A DNA stretch of 64,000 nucleotides from Thermoplasmatales archaeon BRNA1. Lineage in GTDB: Archaea; Thermoplasmatota; Thermoplasmata; Methanomassiliicoccales; Methanomethylophilaceae. A program made the position numbers and the translations under genes. The stretch covers positions 62,001 to 126,000 of the forward strand of contig CP002916.1 of NCBI GenBank assembly GCA_000350305.1, in the 5' to 3' direction. The notes beneath the pieces are model-generated. The model was not told the origin of the DNA, ran no database searches, and worked only from the letters and a program-made list of their open reading frames with translations. Of the stretch, positions 25,388 to 34,919 are shown piece after piece. Within the stretch, counting starts at the first letter, position 1. Each line of letters begins with the position of its first letter.

Positions 25388-26988
25388 CAGTTTGCCTCGT
25401 AGAGGGATTCGGTAAGGAATTTGATATTCATCGTCTTCCGGCAGGCCTTGATCTTCTTGGTCATGCAGCGGTTGAGCTCCGAGAGGTAATCGTATCTCTT
25501 GGAGAGGTCGAAATCCGTGCTGATGTAGTTGTCATCGACGTTCTTCTTGAAACCGTCGAAACCTGCCAGTGCGACATCCTTCAGGCCGATCTTCTCCAGA
25601 AGGGTGAGGAGGATGGCCAGGGCGTTGTCCCACTCGGTATTCTCGATGAGGGCGTCATACCTGACCGGGTACTCGAAAGGTTTGCCGACCGAGGTGATGT
25701 TGGTGGTGGCAATAACCTTGACATCACTATCTTTCAGCTTGGGCAGGGCCTGATCGTAACGGGAGGGTCTGCTCAGAAACACGAATCCCACGGGGATGTT
25801 GTCGGGGACGAAGTTGACTCCGATTGCGAGGGGGTTCTCCGAGGAGATGTAATCCTTGATCTCCTTCTCCCTGGCGACGATGGAGTTGCCGGGGCCGATC
25901 AGGAGGACCTTCCTGTCCTTGAGCGTCTGGGACAGCGCCTCCACATACTCCACGTCGTTTATGCCGTTGAGGATGTACCTCTCGTAGAGAGACTCGATGT
26001 ACTCTTCCTTGTACCTCAGTTTCCTCTCGAGTTCGATCTTCTGAAGGATGGTGTTTACATCCTTGACGGAGAGGGTGTGCCTGTCGAGGAGGTATTTGAC
26101 GTAAGTGGGGTGGCAGTCGTTCATCGCCGCTATGTAGAACAGGAGGTTGTAACCCCAGTAATGCTTGGCATAGATCGGCATGATGTTGACATCGATGGCG
26201 GTTAGAATCTGATCGATATCGTATTTCTTTCCGAACCTCTGGTTGAGGTTCATGGCGATGAGCTCGAGGGGGGCGTTGCCGGCGCTCTTCCCCATCCCGT
26301 ACAGCGAACCGTCGAGAACGATGTCCCTGTCGATGCCGAGATCGAGGATCTCGACGGTGTTGGTGTAAGCCAGCTGGAAGTTGTTATGGGAATGGTAGCC
26401 GATGGCAATGTCCTTGTTGAGGTACTTGTTGAGAAGGATGAAGTAATTGGTGGCCTGGGGCTTGTGCATGAGGCCGTAGGTGTCCACGATGGAGATGGCG
26501 TGGGGGCCGATCTTGTTGACGTATTCGCAGAAGTCCCTGATGTCCTGCTCCTCGTAATCAGTGATGGAGACCAACTGAAGGAATACCTTGTATCCCAGAT
26601 CCATGAGCTGTTTGCCGAAGTCGGCGGCCTTGTACATGTTCTCCTTCTTGAAGATGACCCTGATGCCGTCGAGGATTGTGTCCTTACAGGGCTGGACATT
26701 CTTGATGTCGCAGGTGCCGTAGTCGATCATCGCCACGACCATAGAAGTCGGTTTGATTGTGTTGGAGAAGGTTTTGGCTATGGCCTGCGTGTTGGGCTGG
26801 ATGGAACGGTTGATGTCCTCGGGATTGCGGTCGTCCAGGAATCCGATCTCGATGATGTCGACGTGGGCCTCGTTGAGCCTGTCGAAGATACCGGTAATGG
26901 TGCTGTTGCCGAAATTCCAATCGTTGACATACCCGCCATCGCGGAGAGTGCAGTCCAGCAGTCTTATGTTGGAACCCATCGCTCCCAT
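25387..26988 (-). CDS. DRE-TIM aldolase domain protein with C-terminal extension
   Basis: 533 residues. The first 290 are an HMGL-like (DRE-TIM) aldolase: LLDCTLRDGGYVNDWNF holds the D-R-E-type metal site, followed by IEIGFLDDR, SIVDTYGLMHKP and the metal-binding HSHNNFQLA. It resembles 4-hydroxy-2-oxovalerate aldolases. The remaining 240 residues form a separate domain starting at VLLIGPGNSIVAREKEIKDY, which I do not recognise by name. Proteins of this build are found in surface-polysaccharide loci with TPP enzymes. It probably cleaves or forms a C-C bond between a 2-oxo acid and an aldehyde sugar. A divergent promoter gap of about 120 bases separates it from the GT2 gene. Confidence 0.8.
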   Translation of the reverse strand: MGAMGSNIRLLDCTLRDGGYVNDWNFGNSTITGIFDRLNEAHVDIIEIGFLDDRNPEDINRSIQPNTQAIAKTFSNTIKPTSMVVAMIDYGTCDIKNVQPCKDTILDGIRVIFKKENMYKAADFGKQLMDLGYKVFLQLVSITDYEEQDIRDFCEYVNKIGPHAISIVDTYGLMHKPQATNYFILLNKYLNKDIAIGYHSHNNFQLAYTNTVEILDLGIDRDIVLDGSLYGMGKSAGNAPLELIAMNLNQRFGKKYDIDQILTAIDVNIMPIYAKHYWGYNLLFYIAAMNDCHPTYVKYLLDRHTLSVKDVNTILQKIELERKLRYKEEYIESLYERYILNGINDVEYVEALSQTLKDRKVLLIGPGNSIVAREKEIKDYISSENPLAIGVNFVPDNIPVGFVFLSRPSRYDQALPKLKDSDVKVIATTNITSVGKPFEYPVRYDALIENTEWDNALAILLTLLEKIGLKDVALAGFDGFKKNVDDNYISTDFDLSKRYDYLSELNRCMTKKIKACRKTMNIKFLTESLYEAN

Positions 26989-27108
26989 ATATCCAGTCTA
27001 ACTATTTAATGGAGATATGATGACCCACGTTAAGTTGCTCAAGTATGGAAAAAGTGTTCCCCGAGTGATAGGATTAATAAGTCAAGTTACATCCTGCACC
27101 CAGAGATT

Positions 27109-28047
27109 ATGAAGAAGATTTCCGTAATGGTCCCGACATACAACGAAGAGGAGAATGTCGAACCAATATCGAAAGCGATCATCGAACAGCTGGAACAGTT
27201 CCCGCAGTACGATTACGAGCTGCTGTTCATCGACAACTGCTCCAAAGACAGCACCCGCGAGATAATCCGCAGGCTCTGTGCGGAGAACCCCAAGATCAAG
27301 GCGATCTTCAATGCCAAGAACTACGGGCAGTTCAGTTCCCCGTACTACGGTATCCTGCAGACCACCGGGGACTGCACCATCTCCATGTGTGCCGATTTCC
27401 AGGATCCCCCGGAGATGATTCCCAAATACATCGCGGCTTGGGAGGAGGGATACAAGCTAGTCATGGGCCAGAAGACCTCCAGCAAGGAGTCGTTCCTCGT
27501 GTACAGGGCCCGTTCATTCTACTACAACTACATGAAGAAGCACTCCAACATCGGGTTCCTGGAGCACGTCACCGGTTCGGGACTCTACGACCGCTCGTTC
27601 ATCGAGGTCATGAGGAACCTGGACGACCCCAACCCTTTCCTCAGGGGAGTCGTGGCGGAGATGGGATACAACATCAAGCTGATCCCCTACGAACAGCCGC
27701 AGAGGCGCGCAGGGAAGTCCAGCAACAACCTGTTCTCATACTACGACGGCGCGATGCAGAGCCTCACCGCCTACACCAAAGTAGGAGTCCGTCTGACCAT
27801 CAGCACTGGACTCATCCTGACCTTCGCCAGTATCTTCACGATAGTGGGGTTCGGAATCTACAAGCTCCTTAACTGGAACACGTTCAGCCTCATGCCCTAC
27901 GGCCTGGACCTGCTGATATTCTTCGCCGTGTCGCTCAACATCTTCTTCCTGGGATTCATCGGAGAGTACATCCTCGACGTGAAACAGCAGGTGAGGAAAA
28001 GACCTCTCGTCCTCGAGGCGGAACGTATCAACTTCGACAAGGATTGA
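27109..28047 (+). CDS. GT2 glycosyltransferase, polyprenyl-phosphate (GtrB/DPM-like) type
   Basis: 312 residues. GT-A domain: VMVPTYNEEENVEPISKAI at the N-terminus, FIDNCSKDST near 40, metal-binding motif MCADFQDPPE near 92. Two C-terminal transmembrane helices (about 228-250 and 264-286) with GEYILDVKQQVRKRP at the end are typical of GtrB and bactoprenol/dolichol-phosphate glucosyltransferases. It would load a sugar onto the polyprenyl-phosphate carrier for the GT-C enzymes of this locus. The flippase follows at 88 bases. Confidence 0.88.
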   Translation: MKKISVMVPTYNEEENVEPISKAIIEQLEQFPQYDYELLFIDNCSKDSTREIIRRLCAENPKIKAIFNAKNYGQFSSPYYGILQTTGDCTISMCADFQDPPEMIPKYIAAWEEGYKLVMGQKTSSKESFLVYRARSFYYNYMKKHSNIGFLEHVTGSGLYDRSFIEVMRNLDDPNPFLRGVVAEMGYNIKLIPYEQPQRRAGKSSNNLFSYYDGAMQSLTAYTKVGVRLTISTGLILTFASIFTIVGFGIYKLLNWNTFSLMPYGLDLLIFFAVSLNIFFLGFIGEYILDVKQQVRKRPLVLEAERINFDKD

Positions 28048-28134
28048 AATAAGATCTTGGAAAAAGTTGTATACGTGTGTGCTCACAAAACTGATGGCGA
28101 ATCGCTCAAAAACAAATACCACTGGTAAACAGAC

Positions 28135-29376
28135 ATGAGCCTTGGAAAACAGATATCCTACAACACCCTTGGCAACGTTGCCTCGCTCTTCGGTCAATGG
28201 TTAATCATAATGATCATTCCCATCCTCACTGATTTCAGCGAGGCGGGAGTGTTCGCTGTAGCTGTATCTGTGTCCTCCATCCTAAACCAGATTGCACTTT
28301 TCTCTCTGACTCCTTATCAGGTTGTAGACCAATACAAAAGATTCTCAAAGAATGATTATGCAGTCACCAGATTCATCACCATAGTGTTGAGTTTCGCATT
28401 GATTCTGCCCATATCAGGCATATTCGGTTACGGACTCAATCAGATTCTGATTATCGTGGCATATACGATCTACCGCAACCTAATCAACTATGCATATTTG
28501 CATCTGTCCTCACTTCAGATAATCAACCATCTCGACTATGCTGGAAAATGCATGATTCTAGAAGGAATGGTAAGTTTCACGGTATTCGTCGGATGTTATG
28601 TCCTGACATACAATCTCCTGCTGTCCACCCTCTTGATGGCACTCGTGGGCGGAGGGATCTTCCTCTACCTGATGGCCTACGGACATAAACAGTATTTGGG
28701 ACACGGATTTGGACTTTATCTGAAAGACAGAGGGAACGTTCGCGCACTCCTCTTGGTGGGGACACCGCTATTGCTGTCCACCTTGTGCCCCATCGTCATC
28801 ACCGCACTCCCCAAACTCATCCTGGAGAACATGTGGAACACGGAGATTGTCGGCATATTCAACACCCTGACCTCGCCAACTATCATTATCCCCACCCTGG
28901 TACAGGCGGTTTTCGTCCCGTTCACGGTCTATTTCGCAAGGCTGTGCCGGGAAAACAATTTCAGTCTTCTGAAAAGACAGTATGGAAAATTCCTACTGGC
29001 AATGGCTTCGGGCGCAGTCGTCTGCTATTTCGTATCGGTATTATTCGCCGAACCGGTTTTCGTCCTGCTGTACGGTAGTGAAATCAGTTCCTACGTGGAT
29101 TACTTCAACATCCTGATTGTTGGTATCTTCTTCTACAGTCTCGGTATTTGCGGAATAACCGTACTCATTGCCAAAGAACAAGGCAGGGCGGCAGGTTACT
29201 CCGCGATTGTCTCGTTGATCGCGTCCATCGCAATTTTCTTTATGCTGATTCCCGAACACGGAATCGATGGGGCCACATGGGGACTGTTCCTAGCATACGG
29301 GCTTTTCGGAATACTCATTACCGCATGCATCTACCTGATTCCGCTGAGAATGGGTGATGTCTCAGGAACCCAGTAA
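28135..29376 (+). CDS. Wzx-type polysaccharide flippase
   Basis: 413 residues, 11-12 hydrophobic helices, starting MSLGKQISYNTLGNVASLFG, which is typical of polysaccharide_synt (MATE/MOP) proteins. It should move a lipid-linked oligosaccharide to the outer face, linking the cytosolic GT2/GT4 enzymes with the membrane GT-C enzymes. The last 15 bases overlap the end of the convergent SDR gene. Its base composition is more AT-rich than the preceding aldolase, as in the rest of 28-36 kb. Confidence 0.88.
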   Translation: MSLGKQISYNTLGNVASLFGQWLIIMIIPILTDFSEAGVFAVAVSVSSILNQIALFSLTPYQVVDQYKRFSKNDYAVTRFITIVLSFALILPISGIFGYGLNQILIIVAYTIYRNLINYAYLHLSSLQIINHLDYAGKCMILEGMVSFTVFVGCYVLTYNLLLSTLLMALVGGGIFLYLMAYGHKQYLGHGFGLYLKDRGNVRALLLVGTPLLLSTLCPIVITALPKLILENMWNTEIVGIFNTLTSPTIIIPTLVQAVFVPFTVYFARLCRENNFSLLKRQYGKFLLAMASGAVVCYFVSVLFAEPVFVLLYGSEISSYVDYFNILIVGIFFYSLGICGITVLIAKEQGRAAGYSAIVSLIASIAIFFMLIPEHGIDGATWGLFLAYGLFGILITACIYLIPLRMGDVSGTQ

Positions 29377-30267
29377 CTTCAACCATTCGACGGTACGGGC
29401 TACACCCTCCGCCAAATCAACGGTCTGCCTGAATCCGAGTTCCGAATATATCCTCCCGATGTCGAATTGGGTCACATCCAAACCGACGGGAGAATCTTCG
29501 ATGGCACCGAAAAGAAGTTCTGACGACGACCCCACTATGGATTTCATCGATTCGACATAGTCACGTATACGCCGAGGCGTGTCGGAACCGACATAATAGC
29601 AACAGTTGGCCTTACCTTTCTCACCGAGAAGGATTATGGCGTTGGCCAAATCTGTGATGTAGATGAAATCGTAATCCTGAAGACCTTTGGTGAGTTTGAT
29701 GGGTTCATTGGCCAGCATCTTAGTCAGAACACTGTTCATGAAACTATTCCTATTCGACCCAGGGCCATAACCATTCATTATTGCAGCTTCGACGTACTTG
29801 ATGCCCAAGTTATAACAAAGGGTACGGGCCATGAGATTGGAGGCCTGTTTCGCAGCATAATATAGGTTCCTCAAACCGGGTTGGGAATCATCCGAACAGA
29901 CCACCTTGCCAAAACTGTACTCCATCACGGTGCCCGAAAACACGAACCTGTCGGCATTCAGTTCCTTTGCCACCTTTACCATTGAACAGGTGAATGAAAT
30001 ATTCTTGGCCTGTATGGTGGGATCGCTAGAATTGAAAGCCCCTTCCCAGGCGAAATGGAAGAAACAGTCTATGTCCTCGTGAATCCTGACAGACAGTTCT
30101 TCAACGTGTACCGAATTGGTCTTGATGATGACGATATTATCGGAATCTCTCAGATTGTCCGAACGTTCGTTGACTAAAGCGAATACCTTGACACCGGACT
30201 CGGCAAGTGTGTTGCAGACGTTGGAACCGATGAATCCGTTGGCTCCGGTCACTACAGCAGTTTTCAT
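29362..30267 (-). CDS. NAD(P)-dependent SDR, sugar nucleotide epimerase/reductase
   Basis: 301 residues. VTGANGFIGSNVCNTL at the N-terminus, FHFAWEGAF near 72 and YYAAKQASNL near 140 (YxxxK). The Ser/Thr of FSGTVMEYS completes the triad. Stop/start overlap (ATGA) with UDP-galactopyranose mutase upstream, so the two form an operon. Same subfamily as the SDR at 23851. Substrate unknown; possibly reduction of a keto sugar for the glycan that uses Galf. Confidence 0.85.
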   Translation of the reverse strand: MKTAVVTGANGFIGSNVCNTLAESGVKVFALVNERSDNLRDSDNIVIIKTNSVHVEELSVRIHEDIDCFFHFAWEGAFNSSDPTIQAKNISFTCSMVKVAKELNADRFVFSGTVMEYSFGKVVCSDDSQPGLRNLYYAAKQASNLMARTLCYNLGIKYVEAAIMNGYGPGSNRNSFMNSVLTKMLANEPIKLTKGLQDYDFIYITDLANAIILLGEKGKANCCYYVGSDTPRRIRDYVESMKSIVGSSSELLFGAIEDSPVGLDVTQFDIGRIYSELGFRQTVDLAEGVARTVEWLKLLGS

Positions 30268-31430
30268 TTCTTGACCAACTCCTTGTAGACTTCGAATGCT
30301 CTACTGGCTGCGTTATCCATATCGTAGTATTTGTAGTCTGCAAGTCTTCCGCAAATGGTCAGATTGGAGTATTTACCGGAAAGTTGCTTGTATTTCTCGT
30401 AAATCTGCTGATTAGCCTCACTGAGGATAGGATAGAACGGTTCCGAATCCTTCACGGTATGATCGTACTCGCCAGGGAACTCCTTAAGAACCACCGTCGT
30501 TCCGGCCTTTTTCTGTCCGGTGATGGATTTGAACTCAGTCATGCGGGTCATTGTCGGGTGCATGGGGTATGCGACAAAAGGCGCATTGAGGTAATAGTCC
30601 ACGTGCTCGGTAAAGAACTCGAAGCCTATCGTACGATACGGCAACTGCCCGTATTGATAGTCGAAGAGATCGTCCAATGCTCCGGTATAGACAATCTTAG
30701 CATCGGGATTCACTCCATCTACCACGACCCTGTCGCCATCAAAAGAAATCATGTCTTTGAAATCGGTTTCCAGGCGCAATTCGATGTTCGGGTGATTGAG
30801 CATTCTCTTGAACATCTCCGTGAACCCGTCGCGCGGAGTAAACTGGTATTTGTTGGTGAAATACCTGTCATCGTACGACAGAGCCACCTTCACCCTGGAA
30901 AGGATGGAGGGTTCGATCTCCTCGGGTTTTCTGCCCCATTGCTTGCAGGTATACGGCTTGTAATCGTTCTCGAAGAGGAACAGAGCGAATTCTCTGACAA
31001 GTTCATCATCAGAGTTGATGAGCTCCAGAATCGGAACCCTTTCATCGTCGGGGTATTTCTGCTTCAGACGGGTCTTCAGTTCTTCGCTGCGGTCAGGGAA
31101 AAACGTGTCTATTGCCGCGTAATTGAATGGGACTGGGACATACTTTTGCTGGATCTCCGCCAGACACGTCAATTCGTAGTGATCCCATTCGGTGAACCTG
31201 GACAGGTACTCGAAGATATTGTCCTTATCAGTGTGGAACACATGGACTCCGTACTTCTGGACGAGTATTCCGTCGGAGTCATATTCATCATACATATTCC
31301 CGGCGATATGATTCCTGCGATCCAGGATGAGCACCTTGGCACTCTGCTCTTCTGCCAGCCTCCTTGCGATCACCGATCCGCAGAATCCGCAACCGACAAC
31401 AACATAATCCACATCGGAACCCATTTGCAT
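30264..31430 (-). CDS. glf: UDP-galactopyranose mutase
   Basis: 388 residues, FAD enzyme that makes UDP-galactofuranose. FAD-binding VVGCGFCGSVIARRLAE at the N-terminus, RRNHIAGNMYDEYD near 38, HVFHTDKDNIFEYLSRF near 63, and the C-terminal GRLADYKYYDMDNAASRAFE, all signature elements of Glf, with the final FAD/substrate Arg and Asp residues. An in-frame second Met (MGSDVDYV) could be the start. It shares ATGA with the SDR downstream and lies 4 bases from a GT2 gene. It shows that the glycan contains galactofuranose. Confidence 0.96.
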   Translation of the reverse strand: MQMGSDVDYVVVGCGFCGSVIARRLAEEQSAKVLILDRRNHIAGNMYDEYDSDGILVQKYGVHVFHTDKDNIFEYLSRFTEWDHYELTCLAEIQQKYVPVPFNYAAIDTFFPDRSEELKTRLKQKYPDDERVPILELINSDDELVREFALFLFENDYKPYTCKQWGRKPEEIEPSILSRVKVALSYDDRYFTNKYQFTPRDGFTEMFKRMLNHPNIELRLETDFKDMISFDGDRVVVDGVNPDAKIVYTGALDDLFDYQYGQLPYRTIGFEFFTEHVDYYLNAPFVAYPMHPTMTRMTEFKSITGQKKAGTTVVLKEFPGEYDHTVKDSEPFYPILSEANQQIYEKYKQLSGKYSNLTICGRLADYKYYDMDNAASRAFEVYKELVKK

Positions 31431-31434
31431 CGCC

Positions 31435-32451
31435 TTATGTTGAAATATAATGGAACTTGGAAATCGTCAGGAAACCAAACAGTGCCAGACCGAATATATG
31501 CATACGCTCGCACAGTACCAGTCCCCTCATCAGAATCTTGCGGGATCTACTCCCCATATGCCCGGATAACAGTTTCATGTCGAGCTCTTTGCAATAGTCC
31601 GGGAACTTCTCTTTGAAGTAACCGTTTATCGAACAGTATGCAGCCTTGGCATCACGGTACTTGGCCCCTCTCGTTCCCAGCATTATGAAAGAGTAATAGA
31701 GGCGTACAATCTGCATCAGGCAAGAAGCTTTCTCGGAATCCTCGGTCGAATCGAAGACCTCTTTCATTATGTCGATGAATCCGGTATACGTGAATCTGCC
31801 TGTATCCTCGATTACGTTGTGGACCATCTTGTTATTGTTGGAGGTCGACTCATGAACATAGTAGTTGTAACATACAGTTGGGACGAATACCGTACTTTTG
31901 CTCACGACTGAGAATTTCATCGTCTTCTCAGCATCGAGGAAAAGAATGTCGTGGAGCCTGATTCCGTTCTCCACATATACCGAACGCTTGAAGAGACTGC
32001 ACTGCTGCATCGTGTAGAACCACTTGTTGAGTCCTTCCCCCTCCATGGCCATTGTTTTTATCGTCTCCCCATTCTGATTGACATAACGGTACGAGCCAAT
32101 TACCCTATCGGCATCGGTCTCTTTAGCCTTCGAAGTCAAGCACTCAAGACAATTAGGGTCCATCCAGTCGTCAGCATCCACGAACATAAGGTATTCGCCG
32201 GTCGCTTTCGATGCGCCTTCGTTGTCTCCGTTGGCAGGACCTTTGTTGACTTCGATATATACAATCTTGCAGGAAATCTCCGGATGATCCTTCACGAACT
32301 GGTCGAAAACCTCGGCTGTGTTGTCCGTGCTCCCGTTGTTGACGAGTATCAATTCGTAATCTGTGAACGTCTGTTCCGCAATGGAACCCAGCACCCTGGG
32401 CAGCAGGTGTGCGTAGTTGTAACAAATGAGGACGACAGACACGTAACACAT
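31435..32451 (-). CDS. GT2 family glycosyltransferase
   Basis: 338 residues. GT-A fold: VVLICYNYAHLLPRVLGSI at the N-terminus, ILVNNGSTDNT near 35 and the DxD motif in MFVDADDWMDPN near 94. A C-terminal region with weak hydrophobicity follows. It ends 4 bases before Glf and so may be the galactofuranosyl transferase of this operon; that is inference from position. Confidence 0.9.
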   Translation of the reverse strand: MCYVSVVLICYNYAHLLPRVLGSIAEQTFTDYELILVNNGSTDNTAEVFDQFVKDHPEISCKIVYIEVNKGPANGDNEGASKATGEYLMFVDADDWMDPNCLECLTSKAKETDADRVIGSYRYVNQNGETIKTMAMEGEGLNKWFYTMQQCSLFKRSVYVENGIRLHDILFLDAEKTMKFSVVSKSTVFVPTVCYNYYVHESTSNNNKMVHNVIEDTGRFTYTGFIDIMKEVFDSTEDSEKASCLMQIVRLYYSFIMLGTRGAKYRDAKAAYCSINGYFKEKFPDYCKELDMKLLSGHMGSRSRKILMRGLVLCERMHIFGLALFGFLTISKFHYIST

Positions 32452-32467
32452 GTAAACGCCAACTCAT

Positions 32468-33913
32468 TCACGCTAAACTATATAGATATACGCAGTAGCC
32501 AGTGTACAGAAGAGTGCCGCTGGATTCCGTTTCGATCCAATCTATTACCTCGGCGATTTCGGTCTCGTGCCCCTTCGGTTCTGAACTCATGATGAGATAG
32601 TAGTGCGGATACGCATGAGCACCCAATATCGTCTGAATGTCCTGAAGATTGTCAGCACCTAGATAAGTCACGTTGTGACTGGTATAGTCATAGTATGCCC
32701 GGGTCGGACCGATAACCAAATCATCCAAGTCGGGCAAGAAGATGACACAATCCCCGTCCTCGAGGACCTGCGACATCTCATTGGCCAGACCCCTGTAATC
32801 AGCCTTAGTTTCAGTAGTGTAATAATTGTAGACGAACGGTGCAGAAACGAGAACAATCGCGCATGCCGTAATCAAAGAAACCTTCCGGATGTCATACTTT
32901 TCCAAATATCCGATTATTCCGGATATGGATATCAGGAATACTGGCAGACAGAATAAAGCATAACGCGGTACCATGCGCATCTTAAAGGATAGTAAAACCA
33001 GAATCACCAAAGTACTGAGTTGAACGAATAGGATACACCGGAATTCCTTCTGTTTAAGCATGCAAAATAACTTGATCGCTCCCACAACGGCAGCTGCAAG
33101 TGCAATCACCATGAGATAATCCGTGAGGAAGAATGCCTCGAAGATGTCCATTAGTGCAGCAAGTCCGGAGGCCCATACGCCCATATTCGTAACAGTCCTC
33201 ACAGCGAAGATTGCATGGTACAATATCGGCGAGCAGAGCACGCAGATTATTGCAATGAAAAGCAGCCAGTGAAGGAGGCACCTTAGTAGGTTCTTGAACC
33301 GATTCTCTCTATATTCGGCGATGAGCAAGTACACGAAGAAACAGACTATCGGCAATATAGCCAGATAGTTAAAATAGATGGTCAGGGCGGACACTAAACA
33401 GTATTTATACCAATCCTTCCGGTCATTATTACGAATAATCTCCAAACACAGATAGAGTTCCACCAAGGTTAGCAGGAGATCGATGGAATACGGACGGCCG
33501 TCCTGTGCATAGAACAGGACAAATGGAGAGACGAGGAGCATCAGAGCGGTAAGGCCCGCCATGTGTTCCGAATCAGTGAGTTTCAGCGTCAGAAGATAAA
33601 TCATCGGGACAGAGAGTCCGAACGATATCGCTGAAAGTATTCTTACCGTAAGTTCGCTTATCCCGAACGTCTTGAGAATCGAGCCCTCGACCAGGAAATA
33701 ACCTATCGGGGTGAAGTCATTCGATGCCCACAAATCCGACAGGGACATCATAGAATAGTGTATGGTCGACCCTTCATCACACCAAATTGACTGATAGGTC
33801 AGTCTGAAGAATGCAAGTAACAGCGATGCCACTAAGAGAACAATTAATGCGGTACGCCGATCCTTCAGATAACACGATAATGCTGCCGTTGTCCTCTCCA
33901 TCAACATTGACAC
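32468..33913 (-). CDS. GT-C (GT39/ArnT-like) membrane glycosyltransferase
   Basis: 481 residues, about ten transmembrane helices and a C-terminal soluble stretch. The first outer loop contains SIWCDEGSTIHYSMMS with the catalytic-type Asp-Glu pair, then TPIGYFLVEGSILK, and YAQDGRPYSIDLLL near 117, the conserved R-PY element of PMT_2/ArnT-like enzymes. It takes a sugar from polyprenyl phosphate. It follows the glucose-1-phosphate cytidylyltransferase at 90 bases and precedes the GT2 gene by 16 bases. Confidence 0.8.
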   Translation of the reverse strand: MSMLMERTTAALSCYLKDRRTALIVLLVASLLLAFFRLTYQSIWCDEGSTIHYSMMSLSDLWASNDFTPIGYFLVEGSILKTFGISELTVRILSAISFGLSVPMIYLLTLKLTDSEHMAGLTALMLLVSPFVLFYAQDGRPYSIDLLLTLVELYLCLEIIRNNDRKDWYKYCLVSALTIYFNYLAILPIVCFFVYLLIAEYRENRFKNLLRCLLHWLLFIAIICVLCSPILYHAIFAVRTVTNMGVWASGLAALMDIFEAFFLTDYLMVIALAAAVVGAIKLFCMLKQKEFRCILFVQLSTLVILVLLSFKMRMVPRYALFCLPVFLISISGIIGYLEKYDIRKVSLITACAIVLVSAPFVYNYYTTETKADYRGLANEMSQVLEDGDCVIFLPDLDDLVIGPTRAYYDYTSHNVTYLGADNLQDIQTILGAHAYPHYYLIMSSEPKGHETEIAEVIDWIETESSGTLLYTGYCVYLYSLA

Positions 33914-34003
33914 TATGTCCCAATATTACTTTTTCGGAACTTGACAGCATCCCGGAAGTCGCTCCAAAAATAATTTCAGAGGATGTTTCCGGAAATCGGG
34001 CAA

Positions 34004-34777
34004 TCACTCCCAGCTCTTCCAAGGTGCTTTCTTAGATTCCCATAGAGCTTCAAGTTTCTGTTTGTCCCGAAGGGTGTCCATGCACTGCCAGAAGCCGTTA
34101 TGCTTGTATGCCATCAATTCGCCCTTGGCGCTGAGAGCCTCCATAGGCTCCTTCTCGAATGTTGTTTCGTCTCCGTCGATCAGATCGATGACCTTCGGAT
34201 CCAGTACCATGAACCCGCCATTGATCCAATCGGTCTGGGACTCAGTCTTCTCGCCGAACGAAGTGATCTGATCCCCGCTGAGATCCAGTACACCGAACCT
34301 TCCCACAGGATGGACCGCGGTCAGGGTGGCAAGTTTTCCATGGGACTTGTGGAACTTGATCAGTTTCTTGATGTCCACGTCGGAAACTCCGTCCCCGTAA
34401 GTAAGGAGGAACGGCTCGTTCCCAAGGTACTTGGCGACCCTCTTAATCCTTCCGCCGGTCAGGGTGTTAAGTCCGGTGTCCACCACTGTGACCTTCCATT
34501 TCTCTGAAGAATTCGCATGGACGGTCATGTGATACTCATCCGTAAAATCGAAGGTAATATCACTGCGGTGCAGGAAGTAATCTGCAAAGTATTCCTTGAT
34601 CATGTGCTGTTTGTATCCTGCACAGATTATGAACTCGTCAACTCCCTGAGAATAGAAGATTTTCATGATGTGCCAGAGGATTGGATATCCGCCAATCTCG
34701 ATCATGGGCTTAGGTCTCAGATAGCTTTCCTCGGAGATACGTGTGCCAAGTCCTCCTGCAAGGATTACAGTTTTCAT
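34004..34777 (-). CDS. rfbF: Glucose-1-phosphate cytidylyltransferase
   Basis: 257 residues, the usual RfbF length. Nucleotide-binding LAGGLGTRISEESYLRPKPM at residues 6-25, metal Asp in LTYGDGVSDVD near 126, EKTESQTDWINGGFMV near 175, and the GFWQCMDTLRDK C-terminal motif. It makes CDP-glucose. RfbF normally works with CDP-glucose 4,6-dehydratase (RfbG) and RfbH; RfbH is 12 kb upstream but no RfbG was found in this window. Confidence 0.93.
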   Translation of the reverse strand: MKTVILAGGLGTRISEESYLRPKPMIEIGGYPILWHIMKIFYSQGVDEFIICAGYKQHMIKEYFADYFLHRSDITFDFTDEYHMTVHANSSEKWKVTVVDTGLNTLTGGRIKRVAKYLGNEPFLLTYGDGVSDVDIKKLIKFHKSHGKLATLTAVHPVGRFGVLDLSGDQITSFGEKTESQTDWINGGFMVLDPKVIDLIDGDETTFEKEPMEALSAKGELMAYKHNGFWQCMDTLRDKQKLEALWESKKAPWKSWE

Positions 34778-34797
34778 GAATCGTGAAAGAAGCTAGC

Positions 34798-34808
34798 ACT
34801 ATATATAA
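34798..34808 (-). promoter_or_regulatory. TATA box for rfbF
   Basis: On the minus strand CTTATATATAG lies 21-31 bases before the ATG at 34777, the leaderless spacing seen at other genes here. It probably drives rfbF and the GT genes after it. Confidence 0.55.
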
Positions 34809-34919
34809 GACTTCATTGGATTGGAATAATGTCATACTGCATCCGTTAACTCTTGTCTCAACGAACAGAATTTTTGAACTGACTCCAACCGAACATCTGG
34901 ACATATACAACTATGATAT

